Below are positions 47,843 to 63,413 of a DNA stretch of 64,000 nt, in pieces (position 1 is the first letter of the stretch; every line of letters begins with the position of its first letter). The DNA comes from Latrodectus hesperus (lineage: Eukaryota > Arthropoda > Arachnida > Araneae > Theridiidae). Under the pieces are notes generated by a model that did no database searches, had not been told where the DNA came from, and was given only the letters and a program-made list of their open reading frames with translations. Position numbers and translations under genes: made by a program. The stretch is taken from contig CM075853.1 of the NCBI GenBank assembly GCA_037975125.1, positions 93,490,773 through 93,554,772 of the forward strand. Direction: 5' to 3'.

Positions 47843-49200
47843 AGGAAAAATTATTACATCATTTTTTATTATATATAATGTCTTGCTTAGAAAGTCTGAA
47901 TATTTCAAAAAGTTTTTGAACAGATCCAATGTCCATCCGCGCTGGTGTAATCTGAAAAAGAGGTTGCCAGCTTAATATTCAATTTCATCATTTGACCTGT
48001 TTCAAAATGATCAAGTGGCTGGCTATGTTTATTATTTACTATTGATAGTAAGTAGAAAACCGGAAACATATAGGAATTATCTATCTTAATGAACTTACAT
48101 ATTCTTTTGGAAGTTTAAATTTAACTCTTCTAACAATGTTAATTTTAACCCAGATCACACACACACTCAGCGATATTACCCTATATTATATACTTGGATT
48201 TTAAGATATTTAGATCAATCCCATCCACAGCTAAAACAAGAGATGAATGTTGATCTTTTGTTTTCTGTAATATCAAAGCGGGTGTTTGGGAATTTTCCGT
48301 GTTTTTTTCTCTTACGACACTTGAATGTTACCCAATATCTATGAAAAATAAGCTAGGAAGTTAAATATTCGGTAGATATTTGAATGGCTTGCAAGAGCCT
48401 TCGATTGCTAGGATGCGAACTACACTGTGTAAAATATTTAATAAAATGAAAACAAATGTTATATTTCAATGCAGTTTATCAAATTTTTCCTCATACGGTA
48501 TTTTTTAGAGAAAACATTGCTTTACATTTTTGATTAATGATAATGCAACACGCAAAAAATTCACAAAATCCCCCAAAAAAAGTATGTTTTCCAAAGAATT
48601 TTGTGATTTGTTCGTACCACCATGATTCAATGGAACTTTGTGTGCAGTAAACAGCTCTAGTGAACGAGAGTGCTGTTTGTCATTCACCTTTTATTTTGTA
48701 GGTCTCTGATTTACATATTTTCTGGAGTTTGCTTCCGTGCAGCATCTTCTAACGATAATAAACTGAACTAGATTTTTTTCAAAAAAAATTTTCCTTTCGT
48801 GAGAATAACTATTCCAAAAGTGATATCTAAATAATCGAAAATTTAAATTACTTATGAATTTATGGGACAGTCTTCATATGTTCCAGTATTCCAGTATTAT
48901 TTTTTTAGATTTATATTTCAACATCAAAAACAATCTTATAATTTTAAAATTCAGTCGTAAAAATATTATACATAGTTAGTTTTTATATATTTTTTTTATA
49001 TAAAGCAATTTAAAGAACAAATTTTAAAAAAATCCAATAATGTAGAAAATATTTCCAAAATTTTTCCATTGCGTTTTTATAAATCTAAATTAGTTTTTCT
49101 ACAAAAAATCACTATATCATGGATCACATGAGAAAGAAGATTGGTTTATACAAGTTCCTTATCTATACAGAGAAATAAATTGTATTTGAAGAGTTGCTAT
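47843..49200. other. AT-rich intergenic sequence, no gene seen
   Basis: No supported feature. The minus frame at 48505-48687 is short and unrecognised. Confidence 0.3.
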
Positions 49201-49920
49201 AATCCCATGGATTGTGTTATGCTCGAAAGATAACTGGCTGGATACTTGAAAGATATACACCCAGTAATACTGGCTGGATACGAAAGATAATCCTATGGTT
49301 ATATTTCGCATATCTTACCCACGTAAATCATCCATATGGGAAATTCTCTCTCTGTTGTTGGGGTGTAGAAATTGGCGAGGAAATGTCATTTCAAGGGCTG
49401 ACCTCATCACTTGACATGGTCCAAAATGACGAGGTTACGAAATCGAAGTTAATATGACCTTCTTGCTGATGTGGCTTATGCATATTAAAAATGTTCTTCT
49501 AAGTGTGTGATGAATAATAGAGACTGTCTGTTGTGGTGCTGATCACATCACTTGAATGTGAGTGAAATAGACGACATTTTTTACTGTATTTAGTGGGTTT
49601 TAGTAGAAAAATGCAGTATGAAGTTGTATCGCAATAATTTTAAACTTTGTAAGTCTGGTTTGGAAAGCCTCATTCTGGAGACCGGGGTCGGTTACACTGG
49701 ACCCACCCGAAGACTCGTCGCGTTCTCCAGTGATGACTGAGTCGTGTAAAATAAATCATGGTAGCAATGTCCTTTCCATGGATGTGATGTGCTTTGAGAT
49801 GGGATGCCAGAAGCAGGTGTCGATCATGACACTTGACTGAGTTGCAAAATGATGATATGATTAGCTGTGTTTAGCGCCTTTTAGCCGTCAACAAAAAATA
49901 GGCAGTTAGAAACGTGTTTC
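49201..49920 (+). repeat. Cluster of family E interspersed-repeat fragments
   Basis: Three successive segments share the ctcatcacttgac core: 49360-49460 (gacctcatcacttgacatgg, then tccaaaatgacgagg), 49535-49580 (gatcacatcacttgaatgtg) and 49795-49860 (gtcgatcatgacacttgactg). 49215-49290 also contains a short duplication (actggctggatac twice). The 81-codon frame at 49212-49457 lies wholly in this material and is not a gene. Confidence 0.45.
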
Positions 49921-51411
49921 AAACAAACAAACATACATTAAACTTGCAACTCTTTCAAAAATATGACTTCAAATTCAATACTTGATAGTGTAGAAGGAAA
50001 CAGATTAAAAAACCAACCATTGCTCAAAATTGATTGATAAGTATCCGACATTGTGTAAAGAATAATCGATTTGCCAAAGGCATTTGTAAGAATATTAAAA
50101 AATACTATGTGTTATTGATTTTTGTGAGAATTTTGATGGATATTTTTACGTATCACAAGAAAATAAATTGGAACATTCCCAAGCACTTACCCAGGCAAAT
50201 ATTCATGGAAAAGTCAGGAGAGTAATATCCAAATCTTATTGTTCTACATTGATGGAGATTGAATCCCTGGACTTTCTACTTTAAAGACAGTAGTCATACG
50301 ATATTTGGGTCATAGTGTATCTGACATAGTAGATAGATACCGCAATTTTCTGGGTTTCCACATTTGCGCTAAATGAATAAAGTAGGTCATGGTAAAAATT
50401 TTTCTGGAAGTTAAACCATGAATATGATTAAGAAAATTCATTTAGCAATTTTCAGTTGCAAGATAATTAAATGAAGTTATGTAATCACGTTTCCAGCTTT
50501 CTTAATAAAAAGCATACTTTCCAATTTTGTTTCAGGTGTTTCTTACTTTTAATATGATCTTTGAATTTTTATACTCTAGTAATTTTTAATCACGAAAAAA
50601 ATAACGATATTATGAGTGATTATCAGTTTTAGTATATAAACCCAATCTAAATGAAAGATTTCAGGAGTAAATCTTAAAAATATTTTTATTTTTGCCTATG
50701 TGTTCCTTCAAGGCTATGTTCATAAAAAACCTAATAAAATTGTATAATAGAAATAACTTCCGCGATTAGAATATTATGCATAGAAATTAAATCTACTGTA
50801 AAATCAAGTAAATAATTGCCAGAAATTACATAAAGATAAAATTCAAAGAGTTAATAATTAAATCAAAAACGGATATATTATATATTTTTAAAAAAAATTC
50901 AAAAATCAAACACGAATAATATTTTATTGATAGTTAAATAATATGATCATATTAAGACAATTATTAAATTTAAGTTCTTAAAAATATTAGCATTTTATAC
51001 ATGTAGGAATATATCAGTTAATTCATGTTATTTATGTAAAGGTAATTCCAGATTATGAGTGAAATTGAATGGTGCAACTATATCATATGTAAACTAATTT
51101 CACAGGTAATTCAAAAATATGTAAAAGAGTGAACAAATCTACATTTATGAAAACAAATTTACGCAAATATGCTTTGAAAAGTTTATATATATATACACAA
51201 TAAGTATATTTGAAATATAATAAAATTATTCGTTTTTTACAAATTTATAGATATGTAAGAAGTGAATAATTTTAGTGTATCTTTTGATAAATGAAAATAT
51301 TTTGAAAGTAATTAAAACATTTCTGTTTCTATGCATTGAAATGTGCTTCCATTCTTTATTATGGATTGAAGATTTTTTGGTATTAAGACGCGTTGTTATT
51401 AAATCAAATGA

Positions 51412-51414
<3 letters not shown>
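49921..51414. other. AT-rich intergenic sequence, no gene seen
   Basis: No supported feature other than background AT-richness. Confidence 0.3.

Positions 51415-51476
<62 letters not shown>
51415..51476. repeat. (AT)n microsatellite
   Basis: About 31 uninterrupted AT dinucleotides. Confidence 0.95.
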
Positions 51477-51479
<3 letters not shown>

Positions 51480-52139
51480 ATTTTTAATGGAAAGTTATTT
51501 AAGAATTCTTGAGTCATTTCCAATAAAAGAAACTTCTAAAAAGGAAGGAATCATCGTTTTACCACTGCAATATGTTGTCTGGGGTATAATTTCGAAATAA
51601 TATATTAATAATAATTTTTTAATACGTGTAAATAATTTACAATAAATTATCCGATTTTATGCATTAAATTCTGTATATCTTTTCACATACAAGTAAAAAA
51701 AATTATTTCATTTTACAAAAAGTAGCTTTTTTTTTTTCATAAGTGAACAGTTGCATTCTCAGAAGAATTTCATGATAGATGCCATCCCGATGAAAAGAAA
51801 TTCATGGCACTTTCATATCTCACTTAGCAGACGACATTCTTAAGTCAAATATCCAAGACGAAAACACATTATATGTCCGAAAGTTTACGCTCGGCTGAAT
51901 GTGGAACTGCGTTAATTTCCGGTACTTGGGCGAAATGCTTTTAATTTCGTAGGAAGCTAACATTAAGAAAACATTCGAAGAATTAAATTTTCCTATTGTT
52001 GATTTCAAACCTGAAGGGGATTCACGTTCGAAGGGCAAATCATTTGTTTTCTACTCAAAAGACGAACCTTCGAATTAAACAATGAATTATAACATTAAGA
52101 AAAAGCAAATAAAAAAGGCAACTATTATTCTTTTGAGAA

Positions 52140-52260
52140 TGAGCATTGGTTCTCCTGTCCTTCGAGAGATGGCGCTAATATCACTTGTTACCGTTATGTC
52201 AAATGAGTGAGTTTCGGTTTCTCTCTCAGTCCGTTACCTCGGCATCGGACTATAAACAAC
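52140..52260 (+). promoter_or_regulatory. Possible RNA polymerase II promoter
   Basis: A GC-richer segment with a pyrimidine-rich run into an arthropod-type initiator (ctctcTCAGTCcg, A at 52228). About 60 bases upstream is GAGATGGCGCT, which resembles the 3' half of the insect CTCF core. No TATA box at -30. It lies about 175 bases upstream of the candidate first coding exon at 52403. Motifs were matched by eye only. Confidence 0.35.
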
Positions 52261-52402
52261 AGATAGAGAAGTGATGATCGTTGCCAAAATATTGTATCTA
52301 TATACATGTGAAGTGTATTTATTTTGAATAAAATTAACATATTGCAGCTGAACTTTAAAATTTAGAATTTTTTCTCCCTCAAGAATTATTTCACAAGAAA
52401 AT

Positions 52403-52469
52403 ATGTTTTCTCAGAAATTTCAAAAGAGGACTATTATTGCTTGGGAATATTTTTTCCTTTCAGTTCTTG
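52403..52469 (+). CDS. Candidate first coding exon of an unidentified gene
   Basis: ATG at 52403 opens a 22-codon frame, MFSQKFQKRTIIAWEYFFLS then VL plus one base, ending at a consensus donor GGTAAGTAC. The second half is hydrophobic and would suit a signal peptide or signal anchor. A promoter-like segment lies upstream. No downstream partner exon could be identified in the remaining 11.5 kb, so either the intron is long or the exon is spurious. The product is not recognised. Confidence 0.35.
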
Positions 52470-55400
52470 GTAAGTACAAATTAATAATTATTATTAAATT
52501 ATTTAAAAAAATGTTTAAAATATTAAATTTTATTATGTAATTTTAAATTCATATTTTTTTAAGTTTTAAAAATCATTATTTTCATTTTATATTACACATA
52601 ATGGATTATATTAGTCCGATTTTATTTATATGTTTATTTTATTGATAAAAATTTTTATTATGTATGTAATTAATCTAACCTTTAAAAGAATAATGCTTGA
52701 AAATGATAATTTTATTTAAAATAATTTAATATAAACGTATTCATAAAAATATTTTATTTAAAAGTAGTAATGTATTAAATTTCTGTACGAATGGTTTTGC
52801 GTAATTTTAATGAAAATATTAATTAAAATAAACTAGAAATTGAATTAATAAAATATATGAAGTTATTCACTTAGTTTCTGTAAATAAATTTTTAGAAATA
52901 AAATAACAAAATAAAAATTCTTAACTTTAACAAATTGCAAAATAAATATTTTTTATTAAAATTGTTTTGAATTATGAAAAAAAACAAGCATGGAATTTCT
53001 CAACAATTTATTTTGAGTTAGTTTCAATAAAACGTGATTTATTCAAAATTTTTGACTGAAATATTATTCTGAAAAAATTTACTGGTATATAACGCTCTTT
53101 TGTATATGCAGGTACTTTCACTAAGTTAATTGATATATGTATTATTACTTTAGTAATCAATAATGTTTTAAATGTGAATGATATTTCAAGATATGTACAA
53201 CACTTAATACATTTAAAACCTTTTTATTGGAAAAATTATTAAAGATTAATATAAAAAGTTAACTTTATTTATAAAACCTCGATGTGTGTTAAAACTCTTA
53301 TGCATAACCGCGTAATTTGAAGAAATTTTAAATCAGAGAAGGGCTTATGTTCGTTATAATTTATGAAAATTTGGACACTAGGAAATGATGAAAATGATTT
53401 TAAAAAAAATTTAAGAAAATAAGGAATTTGAGACATTTTATAAACATTGCTTATATTTCCATTAATTAACAGAGAAATGTAATATTATATAAGAAATAAA
53501 TATAATATAAGAATAAGAAATGTAAAAAAAATAATCGGAAAATATAATTTTTAAATTATACTTAGATTATGTTTTTCCTCAATTGAAAAAAGCTGTACAG
53601 TTTAAAAAACTGAAAAAATTTAAAGAATTTGTAACCATTAGTTAATAAGAGATAAATAAAATAACTCAATAAAATACACTTTTTAGAAACTTGTTATAAA
53701 TATTTTTTAAATTAATGACAATGTTTTAAATTTTATAAAAATGAGTTAGTTCAATAATAAAAATCTAGTAATAAATTTATTGAAAAAGTTATAGATAAAT
53801 TTTTTGATAAATTATTTTTAGCTTACGATATTAGTTTTAAGATGTTACGTAGAAAATAATCTTCCCCAAATGAAATGTTTAAATTATGAAAATAATTAAA
53901 ACAATTATTAAAATATATAATTCAAATATTACATTTATTAATCAACATTATTTGAAGGCATTAAAAAAATGGTTAATAAATGTCTTGTTTTCATAACTAA
54001 TTATTATTTTTAATTTTTATTTAATTATTTTTTAATCTCTTTTAATTAACTACTACTAGTTAATTACTTATTTTTATTATCTGTACAAACATGTGCGAAC
54101 AATTTTTACAGTTCAATTACGACCACAAAATGCAAACAGAAAAATTGGAAAAATATTTTACACTATATCAAACATAAAATATGCAAAAAATATCTCGTAA
54201 AATAGATTTTACTAATATATTGGCTAAAAATCAAGAGACTTTCTATTTATTAAGTTTTTGAAACTATTTGTTCATCATAAAATTTTTCTTTTTTACTTAG
54301 AATAAAAAATGTTAGGCTTAAAAAATTCTTTTTCTTATTATAAAAAAATTACAAGACTCTAAAAATGGTGAGTGTGCTATTTAAAATATTTATATAGTTG
54401 ATGGTAGATAAATACATTTTATAATATTCCAGTTATGATACATTTAATTTACTTTATTCAGAAATGTTTTAAGCACAAAATAATAAAGTAAATTTATTTA
54501 AAAAATTTTTATGTATAAGACACGCAATAAAAATTCTTATAATAATTACTTATAAAATCATTGATTCTTTGTAAAACATAAAATAATGTGGTTGTGTAAA
54601 ATAAAATTAGAACTCAACCGTCTCAAAATATTCTTGAAATCCATTTTACTAATTTTTAAACTGCAATGAGAAGTTAGAAAAAGAGTATAATATATAAAAA
54701 GTAGAAAAGAGTATCATATATATGTAAAAGAAAATATTTAATATTAATTAAAAAAATATCCATTTACTATTATTTGAAATTGATGGAGGATAAACATGCT
54801 ATATACTTAAGAGGAATCATATTTTTATGTGTTTGCTAAATTTGCTTACAAACTGTACATTATATCGTAATATTCATTTTAAATGTTATTTGTATTTTCC
54901 ATCAACTAATGTGTATAAAAGGACTATTACCCCCCTCCCCATGCTCTAGTTGCTTTTCACTTTACAAGGTCTATAAAATTAGTTAAGGGAAAATTAATTA
55001 AGAATTGGGTTTTATATTTTAACATCAAATTGTCTAAATAATAAAGTTATTCAATAATAAAATTGAAAATTAGTAATTTTTCAGTAAATTTTAGTTTTTA
55101 ATAATGAAATTTTTAATAAGCAATCATTAAACTTGATGTATGATGACCAAACGCTATGAGAGGGCAAATAAAATCATATTTATAAAAATATCTTGAGTTT
55201 ATTCTAGGTTAAAATTGATTCACCTTATGAGACTTATAAAATATATTAAGAACAGAGCTATTTTCATTGATCAGAATGTGTAATAAATGCATTGAATTGC
55301 TACAAAATGATTGATTATGTGAATTTCATTAAGTCAGGATAAACATACCAAATAACTATTAAGATGGACTTATTATTTGATTAGTTTATGTGCTATCATT

Positions 55401-55860
55401 ACATAAGGATTATTTTAATCCCTATCTAGGGTTTGAATTATATCTCAAAACAAAAATTCTCACCAGAAGAGAAAGTTTACTTATATATAACATAATATAA
55501 ATATATTTCTGATAAAAATGTTTTAATTACAGGTTTTTAGAGATTTATTTATTGAAAATTTTTTATTGTATATTTTTGTTGGTTTTAGGAAATATAATGC
55601 AACTTAGAATTATTGAAAAAAAGTATTTAAAAAATATTTACACAAATATAAATAAATTTATTTCAACAGTCATACAGAGCAACAATTTCTCAAGGGCTGA
55701 GTTGAAAAATGAAAACGGTTGGAGCATTTTCGGCTTCTTATACGAATGTTGCTATTTCATTGCCTACCTTCAAAATAATAAACATTCTGTGGTAAAAGCA
55801 CAGGATTTTTAATATGTGCCTTTTATATATATTTAACATGCATTGTGTGGATCAAGTTCA
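52470..55860. other. Very AT-rich sequence, no gene seen
   Basis: Possibly the first intron of the candidate gene at 52403. The plus-strand frame 55552-55812 (86 codons) has no recognised domain and an AT-driven composition. A poly(C)-containing spot (ttacccccctcccc) lies near 54928-54940. Confidence 0.3.
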
Positions 55861-56139
55861 TTTGTATAAACTTAAAAGTCTTTTTTCTTTTTTTTTTTTT
55901 CTTTTTTGTCTTCTTCAGCCTATTGTACTATTTTAGTGCTATGTAAGTCTACGTACAAGAATCCCAATTCCCACCACATTTCTTAATTGCTTAAAAAATT
56001 AACTGCCACACAGTATAGAATAGTTATGTTTTTTTTTTAGATAATTAGAATCTCTTAGTTCCACCGCTCATAAATCGAACAAAAGCTTTTCAGCAAAGTT
56101 TAATAACTCAAATTATTTTCTGACTGTTTATTAAGGTCA

Positions 56140-56270
56140 AGAGTATAGGGAATTGGCAGCCGCGTGTGCCATTTGGGGGAAACAAAGCTGCCACACGATC
56201 GCCCGAAGCCTTAAGGAGAGGTTGAGCCTCGGGGCTGCCTTGTGTGCTAGACAAACGCTCCCAAATTGCT
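56140..56270. other. Isolated GC-rich block, unclassified
   Basis: About 130 bases with much higher GC than the flanks (ggcagccgcgtgtgccatttgg, ccacacgatcgcccgaagcc, gcctcggggctgccttg). Open on both strands, as expected from low stop density in GC-rich DNA. No tRNA fold, repeat ends or splice sites were found. Most likely a fragment of a dispersed element. Confidence 0.35.
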
Positions 56271-56639
56271 TTTTTCCTATTGCTGATGAAGGGTGTTGCA
56301 AAAGAAAACATTCACCTCAGTCTCAGAATCTGATAAAAACAGTTGTTTGTTCTTTTTCTCACATATTCTTATTTACATACTTTCTATTTCTACCAAATAA
56401 GTCTTGATAAGTGTGAGAAAATTCAGAAAGATGAAATGAAACCGCTTAGAATTTTCCCACCCTTTATCTTTTCATCATCCACTTTTTATTTGCGATTTAC
56501 CTTTTTTTTTACACAGCTGGATTGGATTAATCTTAATTTTTCTAATGACGTATGCATTATTCATCATGGTAAATAAATATGCGGTTTATATATACACTTT
56601 TTTTAAATTGGGACCTGGCAGTAGAATGCTGAAAGTTAC

Positions 56640-56830
56640 TGCATAACTATTTAAAAGGTATGGTCGGTTTCATGATTATCACGCTGATGAGAAAAACAGT
56701 GAAATTAAAGAGTTCCGTAATATCTAATGACTTTATGCAGGTGTGATGTAAAGAAAGTGCCAGCTCAGGTGTCAACCTCATCACTGGTAGATATATTCTG
56801 AATATTAATCGAGTGGCAAGCGAGAGTCGA
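56640..56830. repeat. Diverged family E-like fragment
   Basis: Contains caggtgtcaacctcatcact, similar to the core motif of the fragments at 38.1, 38.4, 43.9 and 49.3-49.9 kb. Too decayed for boundaries. Confidence 0.3.
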
Positions 56831-57269
56831 GCAAAAGTAATAATGCGTCGAGTGACACTTATTCTCAAATAAATAGCTTGAAAATAATTGCAATTCTTAG
56901 ACCGAACCCAACAATTTTTAATTCTTAATGTCGTTTTGCAAAATTTTTGAAGAATATAAAATAAAATAAATTTTATAAATATTGATTATGAAATTGGGTG
57001 TTTAGGCAGTATTAGTAATGGGACGAAATTTAAAAAAAAGTAGTATAATACATCAAAACGGAAAAAAAAATTTTCAAAAAGTATAACAATTTTTTTATAA
57101 CCAAATGGCTTATAACAACTATGAGATGTTGTAAGGCATTTGATATTCACACAAAATTTCCCTTTAATACCAAATTAACTTTAAGTTGGACTATTTCGCA
57201 GAGAGCGTCTTAAATTTGTCAAGAAAGAGCCAGGTAAACTCACAAGTACTCACAAATCTCAGCAGGTGA

Positions 57270-57385
57270 ACATTTAAAAAAATCAAGAATACAACAACCA
57301 TAGTCCACTGATCAACATCGGCTAAATTCGAATTCAAGATTTTTCCCTCCAAAGAGGGTATAGTTTTACTACTAAGGTAACAATG
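57270..57385 (-). repeat. Possible tRNA-like SINE head, family F-related
   Basis: The minus strand reads ggatcattgttaccttagtag, then tttggagggaaaaatcttga and a box-B-like attcgaatttag. Its layout parallels the family F heads at 41722 and 60979, but with low identity. Confidence 0.35.
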
Positions 57386-59370
57386 ATCCTTACATAAATC
57401 CTTTTTTAAAAAAATTGCTTTCGGAAAACAACGAAAATAATAATTATATAAATGGATTTAAAAGTTGGATTCCTGGCATCTTCCTTAATTCATATAAGAC
57501 AACCCCCTATGAAACAATTCAACATGTAATTCTTACTAAGGAGACTTTGTGGATATTAAAGGATTGCAACCGCTTATAGTTGTCAGGCCATTCATTATAA
57601 GGAAGAATTGTTTCATTTTTGACAAAAAAAAAAGGAAAGAAAATAGTTTTGAAGTACAGTGGTTCCTGTTATACCTGTCCTGGTTGATGGTTTCTTGCTT
57701 GAAACCACTGATGCTCACGAGGGCTTATGGGAGCGGATCTTGTGTTATAACGCAGATTTTGAACCATTGAACCGATGTTCGCAGTGAAATAAAATTACCT
57801 ATTTCTAGAACTAATATCAGAATGTTGATTAACCATAAACAAACTAGATGTGAATTCATAAAGATCATTTTTTCCTTTAGTGGATTAACAAATTTATTGT
57901 TTTGATTCTGGATGAATAGTATTCAAGCTATTATTATACATTCAAAAATATTATTTGCTGTTTAAAAAATTGAATTGATATTTTAAATAAATTTGGATAA
58001 TTTTAAAGATTAATATCTAATAAACATAGTTGTATTTTAAAATGTCATTTATGTTTTAGAAGAAAATGTATAAGATCTCCGTTACTGAACTGAACTTAGA
58101 ATTAATTACTTATTTAGAATGAAGGCAAACTCTTTACTTAGATTGAATTTGATGAAAATATATAAAAAAATTTAGTATTTTTTGTTATTCTGATCAAAAC
58201 AATCACTAAAATCTTAAAAAAGTTTCATATAATATTGCTCTTTTTCTCTTACTAGAATAGGAGTTTGCGAAGTTGATTTCGCTAGAACGTTTATTATAGA
58301 TATAAAAATCATAAATGCTTTAGCAGTTTTGAAATTTTCACCAAATTCTTAGGGTTTGGCAATCTTAGAATTCAGTCCTGATAACATAAAAGCTCCAAAA
58401 TTCCTTAGTTGGTTGCAAAATCCGTATTATTCTTTAGAAAAGTGGAAGAAAAATTACCGTACGCCCCAACACTGGTTCTCGGTTGCCTTTCTTCTCACCT
58501 GTAATTTGTCGAAAGTGAATAGAACAAGATGCAGCACTGAAAACGATGCACCACGCGCTTCAACAGACGATTACTCAGCTCTTCGAACGTAAACCCATTA
58601 GAACAATGGAAGAATGTCATCTTCTTCCAGAAAGAAAAGAAGAGCGAGAGAAAATCACGCGATATTCCTTTAAGAACTGGTGCGTGCACAATTGGAACAT
58701 TTCAAGAAATAGGCCACATTATTGAATTAAATGACATCAGCACCAGTTTCGAATGTTTGTTTTCATTTTTATAAAAAAAAAATGTGAAATTTCTGATGGT
58801 CACTTCTTTCAGCAATTCCTATTCAATTTATTAGAATTCTCGAGTATTAATGTAAAAAGGAGATACGAGGTGCTAATATCAACCGATTCGAGTATAATAG
58901 TATCATTTTCACGATTATTTTTTTTTCTGACAAGAACTTAAAAGGTCTTAGTAGATCGTAATCCCAAAATCGTCAAAGAAAATTGAATTTTGATGATGTT
59001 TAAAAGTTATCAGATATTAATAAAAACTTTCCTTTTGGAAAATTGTTTCAAAAAGATATTCAAGATTATTTAAAATTATTGCCACATGGAAAATGTTCCT
59101 ATCTTACTTACACACTTCAAATTTAATTTTCAAAAAACATTTTAATTTGATTTCTTAGAGGGAAAAGCTACCAATGAGTATATAATTTTTATTTTTAATT
59201 ACTATATAATTTTTATTTTAAAATAATTTAATTTTAAAAGTGTGTTTTTAAAAGTATAAAATAATTTTAAATTATATTAAAAGCAAAATTTATTAACATT
59301 TATTACAAAAGAACATTTTTGAAACTAAAATGCTCCTATTAACTGGTATTGCTACTATTAGCTGGATTTG
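57386..59370. other. Intergenic sequence, no gene recognised
   Basis: 58.35-58.72 kb is less AT-rich, with open frames on both strands (up to 78 codons), but no domain, start context or splice pattern supports a gene. Confidence 0.3.
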
Positions 59371-59690
59371 CCAATCGATGGCTGAGTGGTTAGCGCACCT
59401 GACTGCTCAGCTGTGGGCCCCAGGTTCGAATCCCGGTTCGGGCATGGATGTTACTTTCTTTCTCTGTGTTTTTCTCTCCTTTCTTCTGTGATGATGTATG
59501 AATGTGGACCACCCTATATACGGGTTTGTGGTGGTATGGTGCTGGCAACGCTGCTCGTCTCCGTGTCTTGGTTCACAGGTGCCCGCTGGGTAACGACAAA
59601 TGAGTAGCAGTTTCTGGCCTTGTTCTTGCATAGGGTTCGTCACCCAAGTGCCCGCTATTGGAAAAAAAAGTATTGAAAATAATAATAAGT
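59371..59690 (+). repeat. tRNA-derived SINE, family A, near full length
   Basis: The head has a near-perfect Pol III promoter: box A TGGCTGAGTGG at 59379-59389 and box B GGTTCGAATCC at 59423-59433. The T-arm-like CCAGG-TTCGAAT-CCCGG is preserved. The ancestry looks like a Ser- or Leu-type tRNA. A unique body follows (ggatgttactttctttctct, then gtggaccaccctatatacgg) to about 59660, and an A-rich tail (ggaaaaaaaagtattgaaaat). Both overlapping open frames here (59386-59607 plus, 59407-59709 minus) are by-products of the GC-rich SINE. Confidence 0.8.
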
Positions 59691-59739
59691 AAAATGATAA
59701 AATTTTCAACCTAAGTTTTATATATTATAAATTATAAAT

Positions 59740-59751
59740 TATATATATATA

Positions 59752-59836
<85 letters not shown>
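59740..59836. repeat. (TA)n microsatellite
   Basis: About 97 bases of TA dinucleotide with one early interruption (ag at 59751-59752). Confidence 0.95.
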
Positions 59837-59840
<4 letters not shown>

Positions 59841-59866
59841 ACGTTTAAGTTTGGATCATATATATA

Positions 59867-60121
59867 ACTTTGTGACGCAACAGCCTATGTGGGTCAATGC
59901 CTATAATGTCCATTTCTGTTTTCTTGACCGAGAGGGCCTGTGGAGCAAAGCATGTCCCGATTAGGTGGTGAGCCTAACGCGAAACTCCCAGTGTTTAGTT
60001 AACAAGGATGCTTGGTACTCAGTTTATCGACCCCAAGTCAACCTTGCCCAGCCAGAGGATCGAACCTCGTATCTATACCTGGGAAGCGTGAGCGTGATAC
60101 GCTACCACTAAGCCACCAAGC
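59867..60121 (-). mobile_element. Full-length tRNA-derived SINE, family B, with 17-bp target-site duplication
   Basis: Exact direct repeats TTTGGATCATATATATA flank it at 59850-59866 and 60122-60138. On the minus strand the element begins GCTTGGTGGCTTAGTGGTAG with box A (TGGCTTAGTGGTAGCG), then box B GGTTCGATCCTC about 40 bases on. The body follows (aactaaacactgggagtttc, cacctaatcgggacatgc, ctctcggtcaagaaaacag) and ends GTTGCGTCACAAAGT without a poly(A) tail. The intact duplication and promoter suggest a recent insertion. It sits between two (TA)n arrays. A truncated relative is at 27308-27457. Confidence 0.9.
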
Positions 60122-60156
60122 TTTGGATCATATATATAGACACGTAAATATAAATG

Positions 60157-60978
<822 letters not shown>

Positions 60979-61050
60979 ACCATGGATTAGTGATTAAAAC
61001 AAAGCTCTTTAGAGTGAAAGGTCACAGGTTCGATATTGATGACTGTTGAA
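60979..61050 (+). repeat. tRNA-like SINE head, family F (copy 2)
   Basis: Box-A-like atggattagtgatta and box-B-like aggttcgatattg are spaced as in a tRNA promoter. The gagtgaaaggtca..ggttcgat core is shared with the minus-strand copy at 41722-41790. No recognisable body follows. Confidence 0.5.
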
Positions 61051-61219
61051 TAAAGAAAGCTTAAATTTGCGTTTTCGCTTTATTCAACCATGTTTTATAA
61101 GGTTAGTAATTAGAAATTTTTTTGTGTTTATACATATTGAAGGAATGAACACACACATACACAAACACAACACAAAACAAAAAACACTCATGCTGTATGA
61201 CCGCTTGGTTTCTCAATTT

Positions 61220-63413
<2,194 letters not shown>

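Noticed and set aside
56108..56407. Overlapping open frames on both strands
   Set aside because: They come from the isolated GC-rich block; neither has a domain or splice signals.
59371..59447. Functional tRNA gene
   Set aside because: The Pol III boxes are good but no complete cloverleaf with a paired acceptor stem can be drawn, and a SINE body follows.
59386..59709. Overlapping open frames of 73 and 100 codons
   Set aside because: They lie in the tRNA-derived SINE and its tail; the low stop count reflects its GC content.
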